From contig NZ_JACHXD010000006.1 of NCBI RefSeq assembly GCF_014191875.1, forward strand, positions 1 through 64,000: 64,000 nt of DNA, written 5' to 3'. A model generated the notes under the pieces. The model saw only the letters and a program-made list of their open reading frames with translations. It made no database searches and was not told the origin of the DNA. Position numbers and translations under genes: made by a program. Origin of the DNA: Pseudoduganella violacea (GTDB lineage: Bacteria; Pseudomonadota; Gammaproteobacteria; Burkholderiales; Burkholderiaceae_D). Below are positions 50,007 through 60,694 of the stretch, piece by piece; the first letter of the stretch is position 1, and every line of letters starts with the position of its first letter.

Positions 50007-51806
50007 CTAGGCTGGAAGCGTGGCGGCGGCATGCGCGGCGGCGATGGACGCGTGCAAGGGCACCATCACGGTCACGGTCGTGCCCGCATCGGGAATGCCG
50101 ATGATGGAACATTGCCCCCCGAGCAGATTGACGCGCTCCTCGATGCCCACCAGGCCGAAGGAGCCCGATTTGTTGCGGCTGCTGGCGCGGATGCCCACGC
50201 CGTTGTCGCTGATGGTCATGCGCAGCATGCCGCTTTGGTGGCGCAGCTCGACGCGCACCTGGCTGGCCTTGGCGTGCTGGCTGATATTGCTGAGCGATTC
50301 CTGCAGAATCCGGAAATACGCGGTGGCGCAATGGTCGTCGATGTCCTTGTCGCTGCCGTCTTCCACCAGCTCGCAGCCGATGCCGGAGCGCTGGCGGAAC
50401 TGGCCGATCTGCCATTCCACGGCCGCGCTCAAACCAAGGTCCAGCACATGCGGGCGCAGGTCGTTGATGATGTGGCGCACGCTGCCGATGGTGTTGTCGA
50501 TCTGGCGCAGGGTGGCGCTGGCGCGCGCGTGCAGGCGCGGATGGCGTCCCTGCGTGCGCGAAGCCAGCATATCGGCTTCGATGCGCAGCACCAGCAGATT
50601 CTGGCCCAGATCGTCGTGGATCTCGCGCGCGATGCGCTTGCGCTCTTCCTCCTTGATCTTGTCGGAGTGGGCCGCCAGACGGCGCAGCTTCTGGTGCGAC
50701 AGCTGCAGCTTGGCCTGCGAGTCGCGCAGCTCGCGCGTCATGGCGCGCGCCATCTTGATCGCGCGCTGGCGCGAAGAACTCAAGGTATGGAACAAGGCAT
50801 ACAGCAGCAGGCAGGCGGTGCCGCTCAGCGCGCCCGCCAGCCAAGGCAGATACACGTCGAAGCGCGAGTACAGCGCGCGTTCCGGCATGCTGAAATGCGC
50901 GTTCCACAAATGGCCGTTGAAGTTCACCGGCAAGTCCAGTTCGAAGCTCGCTTCCTTCGGTCCCTGCGCCATGCCGGACTCGCTGTCGAACAGCAGCAGC
51001 GGCGGCGGCGCGCCCGGCTTGGCGATGCCGTTGTACAGGGTCACGCGCATCTGCTGCAGCGACGTGTCGGCCAGCGCGCCCTGCATCAGGCGCTGGATGC
51101 TGAAGCCGATGCCGACCGAACCCATATACGCGGCCCGCCTTTCCGCCACGCTGAAAGCGGGCAGGCCCTTGCGGTATACCGGCAGGCGCAGCCCCATGCC
51201 CGACTGGCCGGGTTCGGTCAGGCCCACCGGCTGGCCGGAGCTGCTCAATTCACCGCTGTCGCGCGACTGCGCCAGGGCCTGCGCCACCTGCGGCCGGATG
51301 GCGATATCCATGCCGTACTTGGTGTGGTTGTCGGTCATCGGTTCGAGCAGGGTCAGCACCGCGTATTCCGAGCGCAGTCCCGGCGGTTGCAGGCGGAAGT
51401 TGGGATAGCCTTCGCCTTGCCCCCAATGCCGCATGCTCTGTTCAAAGAGCGGACGCTGTTCGGCCTTCAGATGGCGGGCGAAATTGATGCTGGCAATGGC
51501 GGGGAAGTGTTCAGCCAGGTCCAGGCCGGACACATAGCGGCGGAAGTTTTCCGGCGAGACTTCGTCCACGGCCTGGAAGAAGCTGGCGGCGCTGCGCAGC
51601 ACATCGGTATAAGCCTTGATGCCGGCCACGATATTGTATTGGGTATTGCCGGCCTGGATGGCAAAGCGTTCCCGCGCCTCGCTCTCGGTGGAGGTGTAGG
51701 CGACGAAGTACAGCAGGGCGCCGACACCCAGGGACAACAGGACGCCGCCCCAGGCTTTTGGATTGCGCAGGGTAGAGGGTTGTCGCTGTTTTTGGAAAAG
51801 ACGCAT
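50007..51806 (-). CDS. CHASE-domain sensor histidine kinase (HisKA_3, NarL-type)
   Basis: The 599-residue protein has a membrane helix near residues 18-38, then a periplasmic CHASE domain (about 60-260: SFFQAVDEVSPENF, AIASINFARHLKAEQRPLFE, GRSE-like PPGLRSEYAVLTLLEP) and a second helix (LAGALSGTACLLLYALF). A HisKA_3 region follows with RIAREIHDDLGQNLLVLRIEADML, where His is the likely phospho-acceptor. The HATPase has DNGVGI and SGSFGLVGIEERV. No response regulator is next to it, so it is an orphan; NarL/FixJ-type partners are expected. Confidence 0.88.
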   Translation of the reverse strand: MRLFQKQRQPSTLRNPKAWGGVLLSLGVGALLYFVAYTSTESEARERFAIQAGNTQYNIVAGIKAYTDVLRSAASFFQAVDEVSPENFRRYVSGLDLAEHFPAIASINFARHLKAEQRPLFEQSMRHWGQGEGYPNFRLQPPGLRSEYAVLTLLEPMTDNHTKYGMDIAIRPQVAQALAQSRDSGELSSSGQPVGLTEPGQSGMGLRLPVYRKGLPAFSVAERRAAYMGSVGIGFSIQRLMQGALADTSLQQMRVTLYNGIAKPGAPPPLLLFDSESGMAQGPKEASFELDLPVNFNGHLWNAHFSMPERALYSRFDVYLPWLAGALSGTACLLLYALFHTLSSSRQRAIKMARAMTRELRDSQAKLQLSHQKLRRLAAHSDKIKEEERKRIAREIHDDLGQNLLVLRIEADMLASRTQGRHPRLHARASATLRQIDNTIGSVRHIINDLRPHVLDLGLSAAVEWQIGQFRQRSGIGCELVEDGSDKDIDDHCATAYFRILQESLSNISQHAKASQVRVELRHQSGMLRMTISDNGVGIRASSRNKSGSFGLVGIEERVNLLGGQCSIIGIPDAGTTVTVMVPLHASIAAAHAAATLPA

Positions 51807-51935
51807 ACCGTGGGCGCGGCAACTTTCAAGCGAAAATGTTTAATAATTTCGAATATTTCAAATAAGGCAACGCCCTATAGGATGTAGTGTATTTGTTCTC
51901 TTGATAAACCTCAAACATTAGATTTGTTTTTGATG

Positions 51936-51960
51936 AAAAAAAACCGCCCGAAGGCGGTTT
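51936..51960 (-). terminator. Terminator downstream of glnS
   Basis: On the minus strand: AAACCGCC-TTCG-GGCGGTTT followed by a run of T. It lies 20 bases after the glnS stop. Confidence 0.85.
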
Positions 51961-51979
51961 CATTTGAAAAGGCAATACT

Positions 51980-53746
<1,767 letters not shown>

Positions 53747-53880
53747 GTAAAAAGGACGGGAAAAGAGTCGAATATCGTGCATTTTACCGTACCGCGCGAC
53801 CATCCAGCGGGACGGCATATGCTTTTCTATAGGATAATTCGTCTTTACACATTATCGGCAATCGGCCCCGGAGTTTCCTT

Positions 53881-54174
53881 ATGGATAATTTATATAATGT
53901 GCTCGGTGTCGCGCCCAATGCTTCGGACGAGGAAATCAAGAAGGTTTACCGGTCGCTGGCCATGCGTTTCCACCCGGACCGCAACCAGGCGCCCGGCGCG
54001 GACGCCCGCTTCAAGGCCATCGTGAAGGCCTACGAGGTGCTGTCCGACCCCGTCAAGCGCGAAGAGTACAACCAGAGCCTGAACCACCGCATCGTCATCG
54101 ATCCGGAGGCGGAGGCGTATCAGCTGTGGCGCTCGGTCTTCAGCCTGCACGGCGTGGGCCTGCCCGCCGCCTGA
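53881..54174 (+). CDS. J-domain protein, first gene of a coupled cassette
   Basis: The 97-residue protein is little more than a J domain: [32 protein letters not shown] (HPD about residue 31) and [22 protein letters not shown], with a 25-residue tail. It will stimulate a DnaK-type ATPase, but it lacks the Gly/Phe and zinc parts of DnaJ. It is the first gene of a four-gene set of unknown proteins (40-base gap to the next, then TGATG overlaps). Confidence 0.9.
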   Translation: MDNLYNVLGVAPNASDEEIKKVYRSLAMRFHPDRNQAPGADARFKAIVKAYEVLSDPVKREEYNQSLNHRIVIDPEAEAYQLWRSVFSLHGVGLPAA

Positions 54175-54213
54175 AGCCGCGCCACACAACATCATCCTGA
54201 AAGAAAATAAGCA

Positions 54214-54717
54214 ATGAGTAGAGTACACCCTGAATTCGCCTATCAGTCGCGCGAATTGGGCGGCCAGATCGAAGGCATTTTGGGCGATCCGCCCGACCGC
54301 AAGAATTACCAGAACATGATCCAGGCCTTGGTGTCTGAATACGCGAGCGGCGCCGGCATCGAAGACCTGAACATGATGGCCTTCGCCCTGGTGGACCATA
54401 TCGAGTTCCACGACCGGCAAACGATTCTGGAAGAAGCCGGCGATTTCGAAGACGGCGACGCGGCGCGCGTGTTCGCCGCCGCCTCCTGCTCCAGCGAGGC
54501 GGAAAAGATGTATGCCGCGCTGGAAGAGAACTACCCCGACCTGGGACGCCAGGCCATCATTACCGCCTTCCTGCACAAGCACCCGCGCCTGTGGTCGGAA
54601 GACGATGTGTCGCTCGACCAGCTGGCCGAGGGCGATGACGGCGACGATGGCGATGATGACGACGACGCGGTGAGCGACGATTTCGCCCAGATGTTCGATC
54701 AGGAAGGAGAGCAGTGA
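54214..54717 (+). CDS. Unknown acidic-tailed protein of the J-domain cassette
   Basis: The 167-residue helical protein (MSRVHPEFAYQSRELGGQIEGIL) has a highly acidic C-terminal tract (GDDGDDGDDDDDAVSDDFAQM). No known domain. The TGA overlaps the ATG of the next gene. The tail suggests electrostatic interaction with nucleic-acid- or ribosome-linked partners (inference). Confidence 0.7.
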   Translation: MSRVHPEFAYQSRELGGQIEGILGDPPDRKNYQNMIQALVSEYASGAGIEDLNMMAFALVDHIEFHDRQTILEEAGDFEDGDAARVFAAASCSSEAEKMYAALEENYPDLGRQAIITAFLHKHPRLWSEDDVSLDQLAEGDDGDDGDDDDDAVSDDFAQMFDQEGEQ

Positions 54718-55496
54718 TGTCCGATAACAGCAATCTGCCAGCCATCAGCAAGCAGGTGACGGAACTGGTGCTGGCCGGCTCCCTGAGCCACGCCGAGCAG
54801 GCTTTTGCCGAAGCGGCCGAACAGCACGGCGACCTGGCCGTGGTGGAAGTGCTCAACAATATTCCGCCGCATGTGACGGCGCTGCATATGGCCGGCTTCG
54901 ACGGCGGCAAGCTGTCGCTGGCGACCCTGCTGGTGCCGCCCAAGGCCTGGGCGCAGAGCCTGGCCTATCTGGCCGCGACCTGGCCGGACGATCTGATCGA
55001 GGACGATCCCGAGCGCATCGCCGAATCGCTGTTCGCCCATATCCACGGCGTGGTCTTCGGCACCGAGGACGAGGAACGCCGCAATGAGCTGCTGCAGGAA
55101 GCATCGGCCACCGACTGGGGCTGCACCGCCTTCGCCATCCTGTTCTCGATGGCGCCGAAAGAGGTGCTGGAACTGGCCGGCGAGATCATCTCCAAAGGCC
55201 CGTACATCACCGGCCAGACCACCTCCGACAACGATGTGGTGCCGCTGGCGCTGGCCTTGGCCAAGGCCAGCGAAGATGGCTGGGACCGCGCCCTGTTCGA
55301 ACTGTTCCCGGACTTCCGCCACAGCGCCGACCTGGCCGATGCCGAATTCAGCGACGACCCGGATGACGAACCGTCCTTCCTGCAGCGCTCCACCAAGGAG
55401 CTGCTGTACCGTCTGCGCAAACAGGTGCCGAGCACCCGCAGCACGGCGGCCAAGGCAGGCTCGCGCCGCAGCATGGGCACGGGGATCTTCAACTGA
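54717..55496 (+). CDS. Unknown helical protein of the J-domain cassette
   Basis: The 259-residue protein (MSDNSNLPAISKQVTELVLAGSLSHAEQAFAEAAEQHGDLAVVEVL) is helical, repeat-like and acidic, with no recognised family. The start is the ATG at 54717 (TGATG overlap with the previous stop; a GTG at 54714 is also possible). The C-terminus is basic (LYRLRKQVPSTRSTAAKAGSRR). Its TGA overlaps the next ATG. Confidence 0.68.
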   Translation: MSDNSNLPAISKQVTELVLAGSLSHAEQAFAEAAEQHGDLAVVEVLNNIPPHVTALHMAGFDGGKLSLATLLVPPKAWAQSLAYLAATWPDDLIEDDPERIAESLFAHIHGVVFGTEDEERRNELLQEASATDWGCTAFAILFSMAPKEVLELAGEIISKGPYITGQTTSDNDVVPLALALAKASEDGWDRALFELFPDFRHSADLADAEFSDDPDDEPSFLQRSTKELLYRLRKQVPSTRSTAAKAGSRRSMGTGIFN

Positions 55497-56368
55497 TGCT
55501 GCCCGCACTCGTACAGGAAAGCCTGCCGCGCCTGACGCGCGCCATCAAGCTGCTGCCGGGCGACGAACGCCCGGACGCGGCGGTGATGCTGGCCGACGAG
55601 CTGACCGGCATCACGGCCATGGTGGCCGAGAAGTTCACTAACAACCGCACGGCCGAAGGCATCCAGAAGGCGCTCAACCTGACGGTGGGCGGCGTCTCGC
55701 TGGGCCTGGAGCAGCTGCTGGCGGTGGACAGCGACCAGGCGGCGCTCGACTTCCTGGTCGATAACGGCGCCGAAGCGGCCTTCCAGGCGGGCTTCCGCCA
55801 GTTGAAGGAGCTCTCGCAGATGCCGGAAGACACGCTGGTGGGCGAGTACGACCAGGACCCGGTGTATGCCCAGCGCCGCCTGCGCGACCTGTTCTTCGAC
55901 ATCTGCTTCACCGATCCGAACCAGAATTGGAACGGCCCGGACAAGTTCCAGACGCAGTTGAAACAGCGCCAGCAAGTGCAGGCCGTGGTGCGCCTGGCGA
56001 ACTGGCTGCGCCGCCACAACAGCGAAGGCCCGGTCAAGGATGCCGACTTGAATGCGGAAGGCGTGATCGCGCTGTCCATCATCTTCGCCGTCGAAGGCGG
56101 CGGCCGGGTGGTGGCGCGCACGGGCCAGAAGGAGTTCGAGCGCTTCGTGAAGGCCGTGCGCAAGCACAAGCCCGACTTCGAAACCGGCTGGGCGGCGCTG
56201 GCCGCCGTGGTGCCGGTGCAGCACCACGCCGTGCTGCTCGACCGCATCGACCTGTATCGCCGCACTTGCACCGTGCTGCAGAAAATCCCCGGCCGCACGG
56301 CCATGAAAACCCTGTTCGCCGACCTGGAAAACTACGCCGGCTCCGAACTGGAAGCGGACTACGACTAA
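55496..56368 (+). CDS. Unknown helical protein, last gene of the J-domain cassette
   Basis: The 290-residue protein (MLPALVQESLPRLTRAIKLLPGDERPDAAVMLADEL) is helical with no recognised family. Near the middle it has QDPVYAQRRLRDLFFDICFTDPNQNW. It ends SELEADYD. Its coupling to the previous gene (TGATG) makes the four proteins a likely complex. It overlaps the convergent LysR gene by 4 bases at the 3' ends. Confidence 0.68.
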   Translation: MLPALVQESLPRLTRAIKLLPGDERPDAAVMLADELTGITAMVAEKFTNNRTAEGIQKALNLTVGGVSLGLEQLLAVDSDQAALDFLVDNGAEAAFQAGFRQLKELSQMPEDTLVGEYDQDPVYAQRRLRDLFFDICFTDPNQNWNGPDKFQTQLKQRQQVQAVVRLANWLRRHNSEGPVKDADLNAEGVIALSIIFAVEGGGRVVARTGQKEFERFVKAVRKHKPDFETGWAALAAVVPVQHHAVLLDRIDLYRRTCTVLQKIPGRTAMKTLFADLENYAGSELEADYD

Positions 56369-57318
56369 GTCCGGCCAGCCTGTCCCGCTTTCTTCGGAGA
56401 GCGGGATAGCGCATCCATCTCATCCAACTCATTGACCGCTTCGCGCGCCAGCGCGATAAAAGCCGCCACCAAAGGGCTGCGGTCGGTACGCCGCTGCGCC
56501 AGCCATAGTTCGGTGGTCGCCGCCGGATCGGCAATCGGACGATACACCACGCCCTCCATATGCATGCGGTTGAAGGAGTCCGGCAGCACCGACACGCCGC
56601 AACCGGCCGCCACCAGGCCGATGATGGTGGATGCTTCGCCCGCCTCCATGCCGATCTTCGGCACGAAACAGGCGGCGCGGCACAGGCGGAAAATCTGCGG
56701 ATAAATCCCCGTCCCCGCGTTCTTCGGATACATCACGAAGGGCAGGCCTTGCAGCTCGCTGATCGCGACCCGCTTCTTGCGCGCCAGCGGAGAGCTGGTG
56801 GGCAGCACCAGCACCAGCGGATCGTGGCGCAGCTCGGTGATGGCTATGCCTTCGCCGATCGGCACTTCCGGCGGACGGATGAAACCCAGGTCCAGCTCAT
56901 GCGCCTCGATGGCGTCGATCTGGTGCAGGGTGGCCAGCTCGCGCAAGGTCAAGGTCACCTGCGGAAAGCGCTGGCGGTACAGATTGATGACGCGCGCGAA
57001 CAGCGGCGTGAACGGCGTGGAAAAGGTGAAGCCGATGCGCAGCTCGCCCGCCTCGCCGCGCTCGGCGCGCTGCGCCGTCAGCACCGCCTGTTGCGACAAG
57101 GCCAGCACGCGGCGCGCATCGGCCAGAAACAGCTTGCCCGCTTCCGTCAGCCTGACCCAGCGCTTGCTGCGTTCCAGCAGGCGCGCGCCGACTTCCGCCT
57201 CCAGCGCCTGGATTTGCTGGCTCAGCGGCGGCTGGCCGATGTGCAGGCGTTCGGCCGCGCGCGTGAAGCTCAGCTCTTCGGCGACGGCGACAAAGTAGCG
57301 CAGGTGGCGCAGTTCCAT
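56365..57318 (-). CDS. LysR-family transcriptional regulator
   Basis: The 317-residue protein has an N-terminal winged HTH (MELRHLRYFVAVAEELSFTRAAERLHIGQPPLSQQIQALEAEVG) and a periplasmic-binding-type effector domain. The PPLSQQI and SFTRAAERLHIGQP signature resembles BenM/CatM-type members. It is divergent from an MFS gene (105-base gap) and probably regulates it. Confidence 0.92.
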   Translation of the reverse strand: MELRHLRYFVAVAEELSFTRAAERLHIGQPPLSQQIQALEAEVGARLLERSKRWVRLTEAGKLFLADARRVLALSQQAVLTAQRAERGEAGELRIGFTFSTPFTPLFARVINLYRQRFPQVTLTLRELATLHQIDAIEAHELDLGFIRPPEVPIGEGIAITELRHDPLVLVLPTSSPLARKKRVAISELQGLPFVMYPKNAGTGIYPQIFRLCRAACFVPKIGMEAGEASTIIGLVAAGCGVSVLPDSFNRMHMEGVVYRPIADPAATTELWLAQRRTDRSPLVAAFIALAREAVNELDEMDALSRSPKKAGQAGRT

Positions 57319-57423
57319 GGTTCGGTAATCGTTTTAAAGTATTAATGATGCTTCAAATATATATTGGACAGTAATAGTGCGCAATCCTAAGATAAAAGCA
57401 TGCTTTTTGATGGAGGCCGTTCC

Positions 57424-58644
57424 ATGTCCCGCACCGCTATCGCCGCAGGGAGTCGCGAGTTCAAGCGCACGAATCGCGCGTTGTTCTTCGGCGGCTTTTC
57501 CAGTTTCGCGCTGTTGTACTGCGTGCAGCCGCTGATGCCGGTGATGGCGCAGCAATTCGCCTTGACGCCGGCCCAGAGCAGCCTCTCGCTGTCGGTGGCG
57601 ACCGGCGCGCTGGCCGTATCGCTCCTGGTATCGAGCGTGCTGTCCGACCGCCTGGGCCGCAAGCCGCTGATGGTGGCGGCCATGGCCACCGCCGCGCTGA
57701 TGACCTTGCTGTGCGCCTTCGCCCAGGACTACCCCCAGCTGCTGCTGATGCGCGCCGCGCTCGGCATCGCGCTGGGCGGCATGCCCGCCGTCGCCATGGC
57801 CTACCTGAGCGAAGAGATCGAACCGGCCTCGCTCGGCCTGTCGATGGGACTCTATATCAGCGGCAGCGCCTTCGGCGGCATGGTGGGGCGGGTACTGACG
57901 TCGGTGCTCAGCGACTTTTTCTCGTGGCGGCTGGCGCTGGCCGCCGTCGGCGTCGCCGGCCTGCTGGCGGCGGTCGAGTTCTGGCGCAGTCTGCCCGCCT
58001 CACGCAATTTCCGACCGGTGCAGGGCGGCTGGTCCGCCCTGGCCGGCGGCTTGCGCCAGCATCTGGGCGACGATGGCCTGCCCTGGCTGTTCGCGCTGGC
58101 TTTCCTGCTCATGGGCTGCTTCGTCAGCGCCTACAACTACATCGGCTACCGCCTGCTGGCCGCGCCTTATCATCTGAGCCAAAGCCTGGTGGGCGCGATT
58201 TCCTTCCTCTACCTGATCGGCATTTTCAGCTCGGTCTGGGCCGGCAAGCTGGCCGACAAGCTGGGACGACGCGGCGTGCTGTGGATCGTGATGACGGTGA
58301 TGGGCGCGGGTCTGCTGCTGACGCTGGCCGATAATCTGCTGCTGGTCGTGGCCGGCATGGCCCTGGCCACCTTCGGCTTCTTCGCCTCGCACTCGATCGC
58401 CAGCAGCTGGGTGGGCCGGCGCGCCCGCGCGCCGCAGGCGTTGGCCTCGGCGCTGTACCTGTTCTTCTACTATCTCGGCTCCAGCCTGGTCGGCTGGTTG
58501 TGCGGACTGGCCTGGTCGGGTGGCGGCTGGACCGGCGTGGTGCTGCTGCTCGCCATCTTCCTGGCGCTGGCGCTGCTGATCGCGCTGCGTCTGCGCAAAC
58601 TTCTGCCCATCAGCGGTGCTACTCCCAGCCTCGCCACGACCTGA
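57424..58644 (+). CDS. MFS transporter (YnfM-like), divergent from LysR
   Basis: The 406-residue protein has twelve helices. It begins MSRTAIAAGSREFKRTNRALFFGGFSSFALLYCVQPLMP and has motif A in VLSDRLGRKPLMV and PAVAMAYLSEEIEP, as in YnfM/YdhP-type exporters. ATG at 57424 follows ATGGAGGCC. It is divergent from, and probably controlled by, the LysR regulator. Substrate unknown. Confidence 0.88.
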   Translation: MSRTAIAAGSREFKRTNRALFFGGFSSFALLYCVQPLMPVMAQQFALTPAQSSLSLSVATGALAVSLLVSSVLSDRLGRKPLMVAAMATAALMTLLCAFAQDYPQLLLMRAALGIALGGMPAVAMAYLSEEIEPASLGLSMGLYISGSAFGGMVGRVLTSVLSDFFSWRLALAAVGVAGLLAAVEFWRSLPASRNFRPVQGGWSALAGGLRQHLGDDGLPWLFALAFLLMGCFVSAYNYIGYRLLAAPYHLSQSLVGAISFLYLIGIFSSVWAGKLADKLGRRGVLWIVMTVMGAGLLLTLADNLLLVVAGMALATFGFFASHSIASSWVGRRARAPQALASALYLFFYYLGSSLVGWLCGLAWSGGGWTGVVLLLAIFLALALLIALRLRKLLPISGATPSLATT

Positions 58645-58730
58645 GCTTGCGCCAGCTCAAAGCGCACTTCCAAATCAATTGTGCGCGAAGGTAGTCTGCC
58701 TATACTGTGTAAACAAACAGTGGAGGCTAT

Positions 58731-58922
58731 ATGGGCAGCTCAATTAAAGTGACTGCTGAAGATGTTGAGGCAGTAGTGCAATCTCTGCGCGATGGCAATT
58801 TGCATTATCCCGGTCTGTCGAAGGAGGGAATAGAAATTGCCTCCCGCGTGAAGATCACCACGAAGGACATTAACGAAGCTTTTAAACGAGCGGTACAGGA
58901 GTTATATGAGAGGGAGCGGTAA
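58731..58922 (+). CDS. Small protein of a decayed three-gene cassette
   Basis: The 63-residue product (MGSSIKVTAEDVEAVVQSLRDGNLHYPG, RVKITTKDINEAFKRAVQELYERER) is helical and not recognised. It is AT-richer than its neighbours, suggesting horizontal origin. The stop overlaps the ATG of the following broken gene (TAATG). Confidence 0.65.
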   Translation: MGSSIKVTAEDVEAVVQSLRDGNLHYPGLSKEGIEIASRVKITTKDINEAFKRAVQELYERER

Positions 58923-59284
58923 TGAACGCATTGCCGTCCTGCGAAATTTTCTCGCTGCTAGTCAACGATAAGTATGATGCGGCGGGGGCCTTTGCCTAGC
59001 TTCTATATAAGCGGCAGAAAAACGAGTTCCTGCACAACTTCGTTTCAGTGCATGGGCGGCCGCCTACGCAGGATGAGCTTGAAATATTTCACGCCGCATG
59101 TGGAGTGGAAGCGCAACTGGTTGCCTATCGTGAGCAAGGCGAGATATTGGCAACACGTTTTGCCCAGCAATTCCTGGAAAGGCATCTCCACGATGCCGAG
59201 GCCGACGTGCGTACAGCTGAGATCAGCAAACAAATTCATCGCATTGAAGACAAGCTCAACGAGCGGCGCACCCTTAAGGGCTGA
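58922..59284 (+). pseudogene. Small gene interrupted by an in-frame amber codon
   Basis: From ATG 58922 the frame reads MNALPSCEIFSLLVNDKYDAAGAFA and then TAG (58997-58999). The same frame continues without another stop as LLYKRQKNEFLHNF, EIFHAACGVEAQLVAYREQGE and KLNERRTLKG to TGA at 59282. A CAG-to-TAG change would explain it. The second part alone could start at ATG 59048. No family recognised. It shares the overlaps and composition of its neighbours, so it was once a ~120-residue gene. Confidence 0.75.
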
Positions 59285-59287
59285 TTG

Positions 59288-59419
59288 ATGGATGTGGGCG
59301 GCAATTTGCTGGTCAGCTTGCTGACCGTGTTTGTGGTGGGTGCGCTGTATCTCGGCTATCAGAATCTGGAACTGATCGGCGTGAAGGCAGGGCAGTACGG
59401 TGGCATGCGGGCCGAATAA
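59288..59419 (+). CDS. 43-residue single-helix membrane protein
   Basis: ATG 59288, just after the TGA of the broken gene. The product (MDVGGNLLVSLLTVFVVGALYLGYQNLEL) has one membrane helix and a short polar tail (IGVKAGQYGGMRAE). It is too short for most gene callers but is in the same unit and composition as its two upstream neighbours. No family recognised. Confidence 0.55.
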   Translation: MDVGGNLLVSLLTVFVVGALYLGYQNLELIGVKAGQYGGMRAE

Positions 59420-59433
59420 GCCCACATGCCGCA

Positions 59434-60015
59434 TCAATCCTGCGGCCCGATCTGGCGGATGACGCGGGCTGGATTACCGACCGCGACCACGTTGGCGGGA
59501 ATGTTTTTGGTCACGACCGCGCCGGCGCCGATCACGCTGTTCTGGCCGATGGTGACGCCCGCCAGCACGATGGCGCCGCCGCCGAGCCAAACGTTGTCCT
59601 CGATCACGATGGGTTTGGCCGCCTCGTATTTAGCCATGCGCAGTTCCGGTTCCAGCGGATGCGTCGGCGTCAGTAACTGCACGTTCGGGCCGATCTGCAC
59701 ATCGCGGCCGATGCTGATGGTGCCCACGTCCAGCGCCACCAGGCCGTAGTTGGCGAAAGTATTGGCGCCCACGCTGATATTGAAACCGTAATCGATCATG
59801 AAGGGCGGCTTGATGTTCACGCCTTCGCCCACACTGCCCAGCATCTCATGCAGCACGCGCTGCGCCTGGTCCAGATCCCGGCCATACGCCGCATCGTACT
59901 CGCGCATCAGCAAAAAGGCGCGGCGGCTGGCGGCGCTCAATTCCTGATCGTCGGCGATATACAGATCGCCGGCCAGCATCTTCTCCTTCTGGCTGCGCGT
60001 GTCCTTGGTACTCAT
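59434..60015 (-). CDS. Maltose/galactoside O-acetyltransferase (LbH, Maa/LacA-like)
   Basis: The 193-residue enzyme has the N-terminal maltose-acetyltransferase cap (EKMLAGDLYIADDQELSAASRRAFLLM). A left-handed beta-helix of hexapeptide repeats follows (ISIGRDVQIGPNVQLLTPTHPLEPELR, VIEDNVWLGGGAIVLAGVTIGQNSVIGAGAVVTKNIPANVVAVGNPARVIRQI). The catalytic His is in TPTHPLE. It transfers acetyl from acetyl-CoA to sugars. It is monocistronic. Confidence 0.92.
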   Translation of the reverse strand: MSTKDTRSQKEKMLAGDLYIADDQELSAASRRAFLLMREYDAAYGRDLDQAQRVLHEMLGSVGEGVNIKPPFMIDYGFNISVGANTFANYGLVALDVGTISIGRDVQIGPNVQLLTPTHPLEPELRMAKYEAAKPIVIEDNVWLGGGAIVLAGVTIGQNSVIGAGAVVTKNIPANVVAVGNPARVIRQIGPQD

Positions 60016-60208
60016 GAGAAATCCTTTGGTGGCATGAAAAGCCCTTGATGATAGTCGATGTCGCCCCGGCGCGACGCCGCGCCCGAAAACGCTTGCTGCG
60101 CTTGAGGCCGCTCAACGGCGTGGCGGCCGGCGGAAACTCTGGCGAACTCGACAAGTCATAGTCATATCGGCACAACCCGTGCTGCTTTGATGAAGAGGGA
60201 GAATCGTC

Positions 60209-60535
60209 ATGCTGCAACAGAACGAAATGCGCGTCCGTTTCAACAGCCTGCAATTTGCCATTGGCCAAGCCGCGCAAGCCTGCTCGGCCGAGCGCAATCT
60301 ACCCGGCGAGCTGCGCAGCTGCATCCAAAAACTGGACAAGCAATCGGATAACATGGTCGGCCTGATGGCCGGCAGCGACGGCGAGCGCATCCAAAGAATA
60401 CTGGGCGATATGGAAATCCTTGGCAAGCGCGCCAAAACCGTCTGCAGCAGCGGCCTGCCCGTATCCGGCCAATTGAAATCCGCCGTCAACCAGCTGCACG
60501 GCGAGCTCTGCTACTTCCGCGAATGCCTGAACTAA
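60209..60535 (+). CDS. Small helical cytoplasmic protein, unknown function
   Basis: The 108-residue product (MLQQNEMRVRFNSLQFAIGQAAQACSAERNLPGELRSCIQKLDKQSDNM) is helical with four cysteines. No known family. The ATG lies 9 bases after an AGAGGGAG ribosome site. It may be conserved in relatives, but I cannot verify that. It is followed by a dispersed repeat. Confidence 0.6.
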   Translation: MLQQNEMRVRFNSLQFAIGQAAQACSAERNLPGELRSCIQKLDKQSDNMVGLMAGSDGERIQRILGDMEILGKRAKTVCSSGLPVSGQLKSAVNQLHGELCYFRECLN

Positions 60536-60555
60536 GGCCCCGGTCCGCAAAAGAC

Positions 60556-60688
60556 TTGCGCCAAATCAAACAATGTCCACCCTGGTGTCAGGCACTAAGG
60601 TCGGACATTCCTTGATCTATCTCAAACAATGTCCCACCCTGGTGCCTGACACCAGGGTGGGACATTTGCTGATGTAGATCAAACGCGG
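60556..60688. repeat. Dispersed BIME-like repeat, copy B
   Basis: Closely similar to the 38.3 kb copy over its full ~130 bases. The second hairpin is perfect: AATGTCCCACCCTGGTG / CACCAGGGTGGGACATT around CCTGA (60628-60666). The first hairpin (GGTGTCAGGCACT) is degenerate. It lies between convergent genes. Confidence 0.88.
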
Positions 60689-60694
60689 CGAGGA

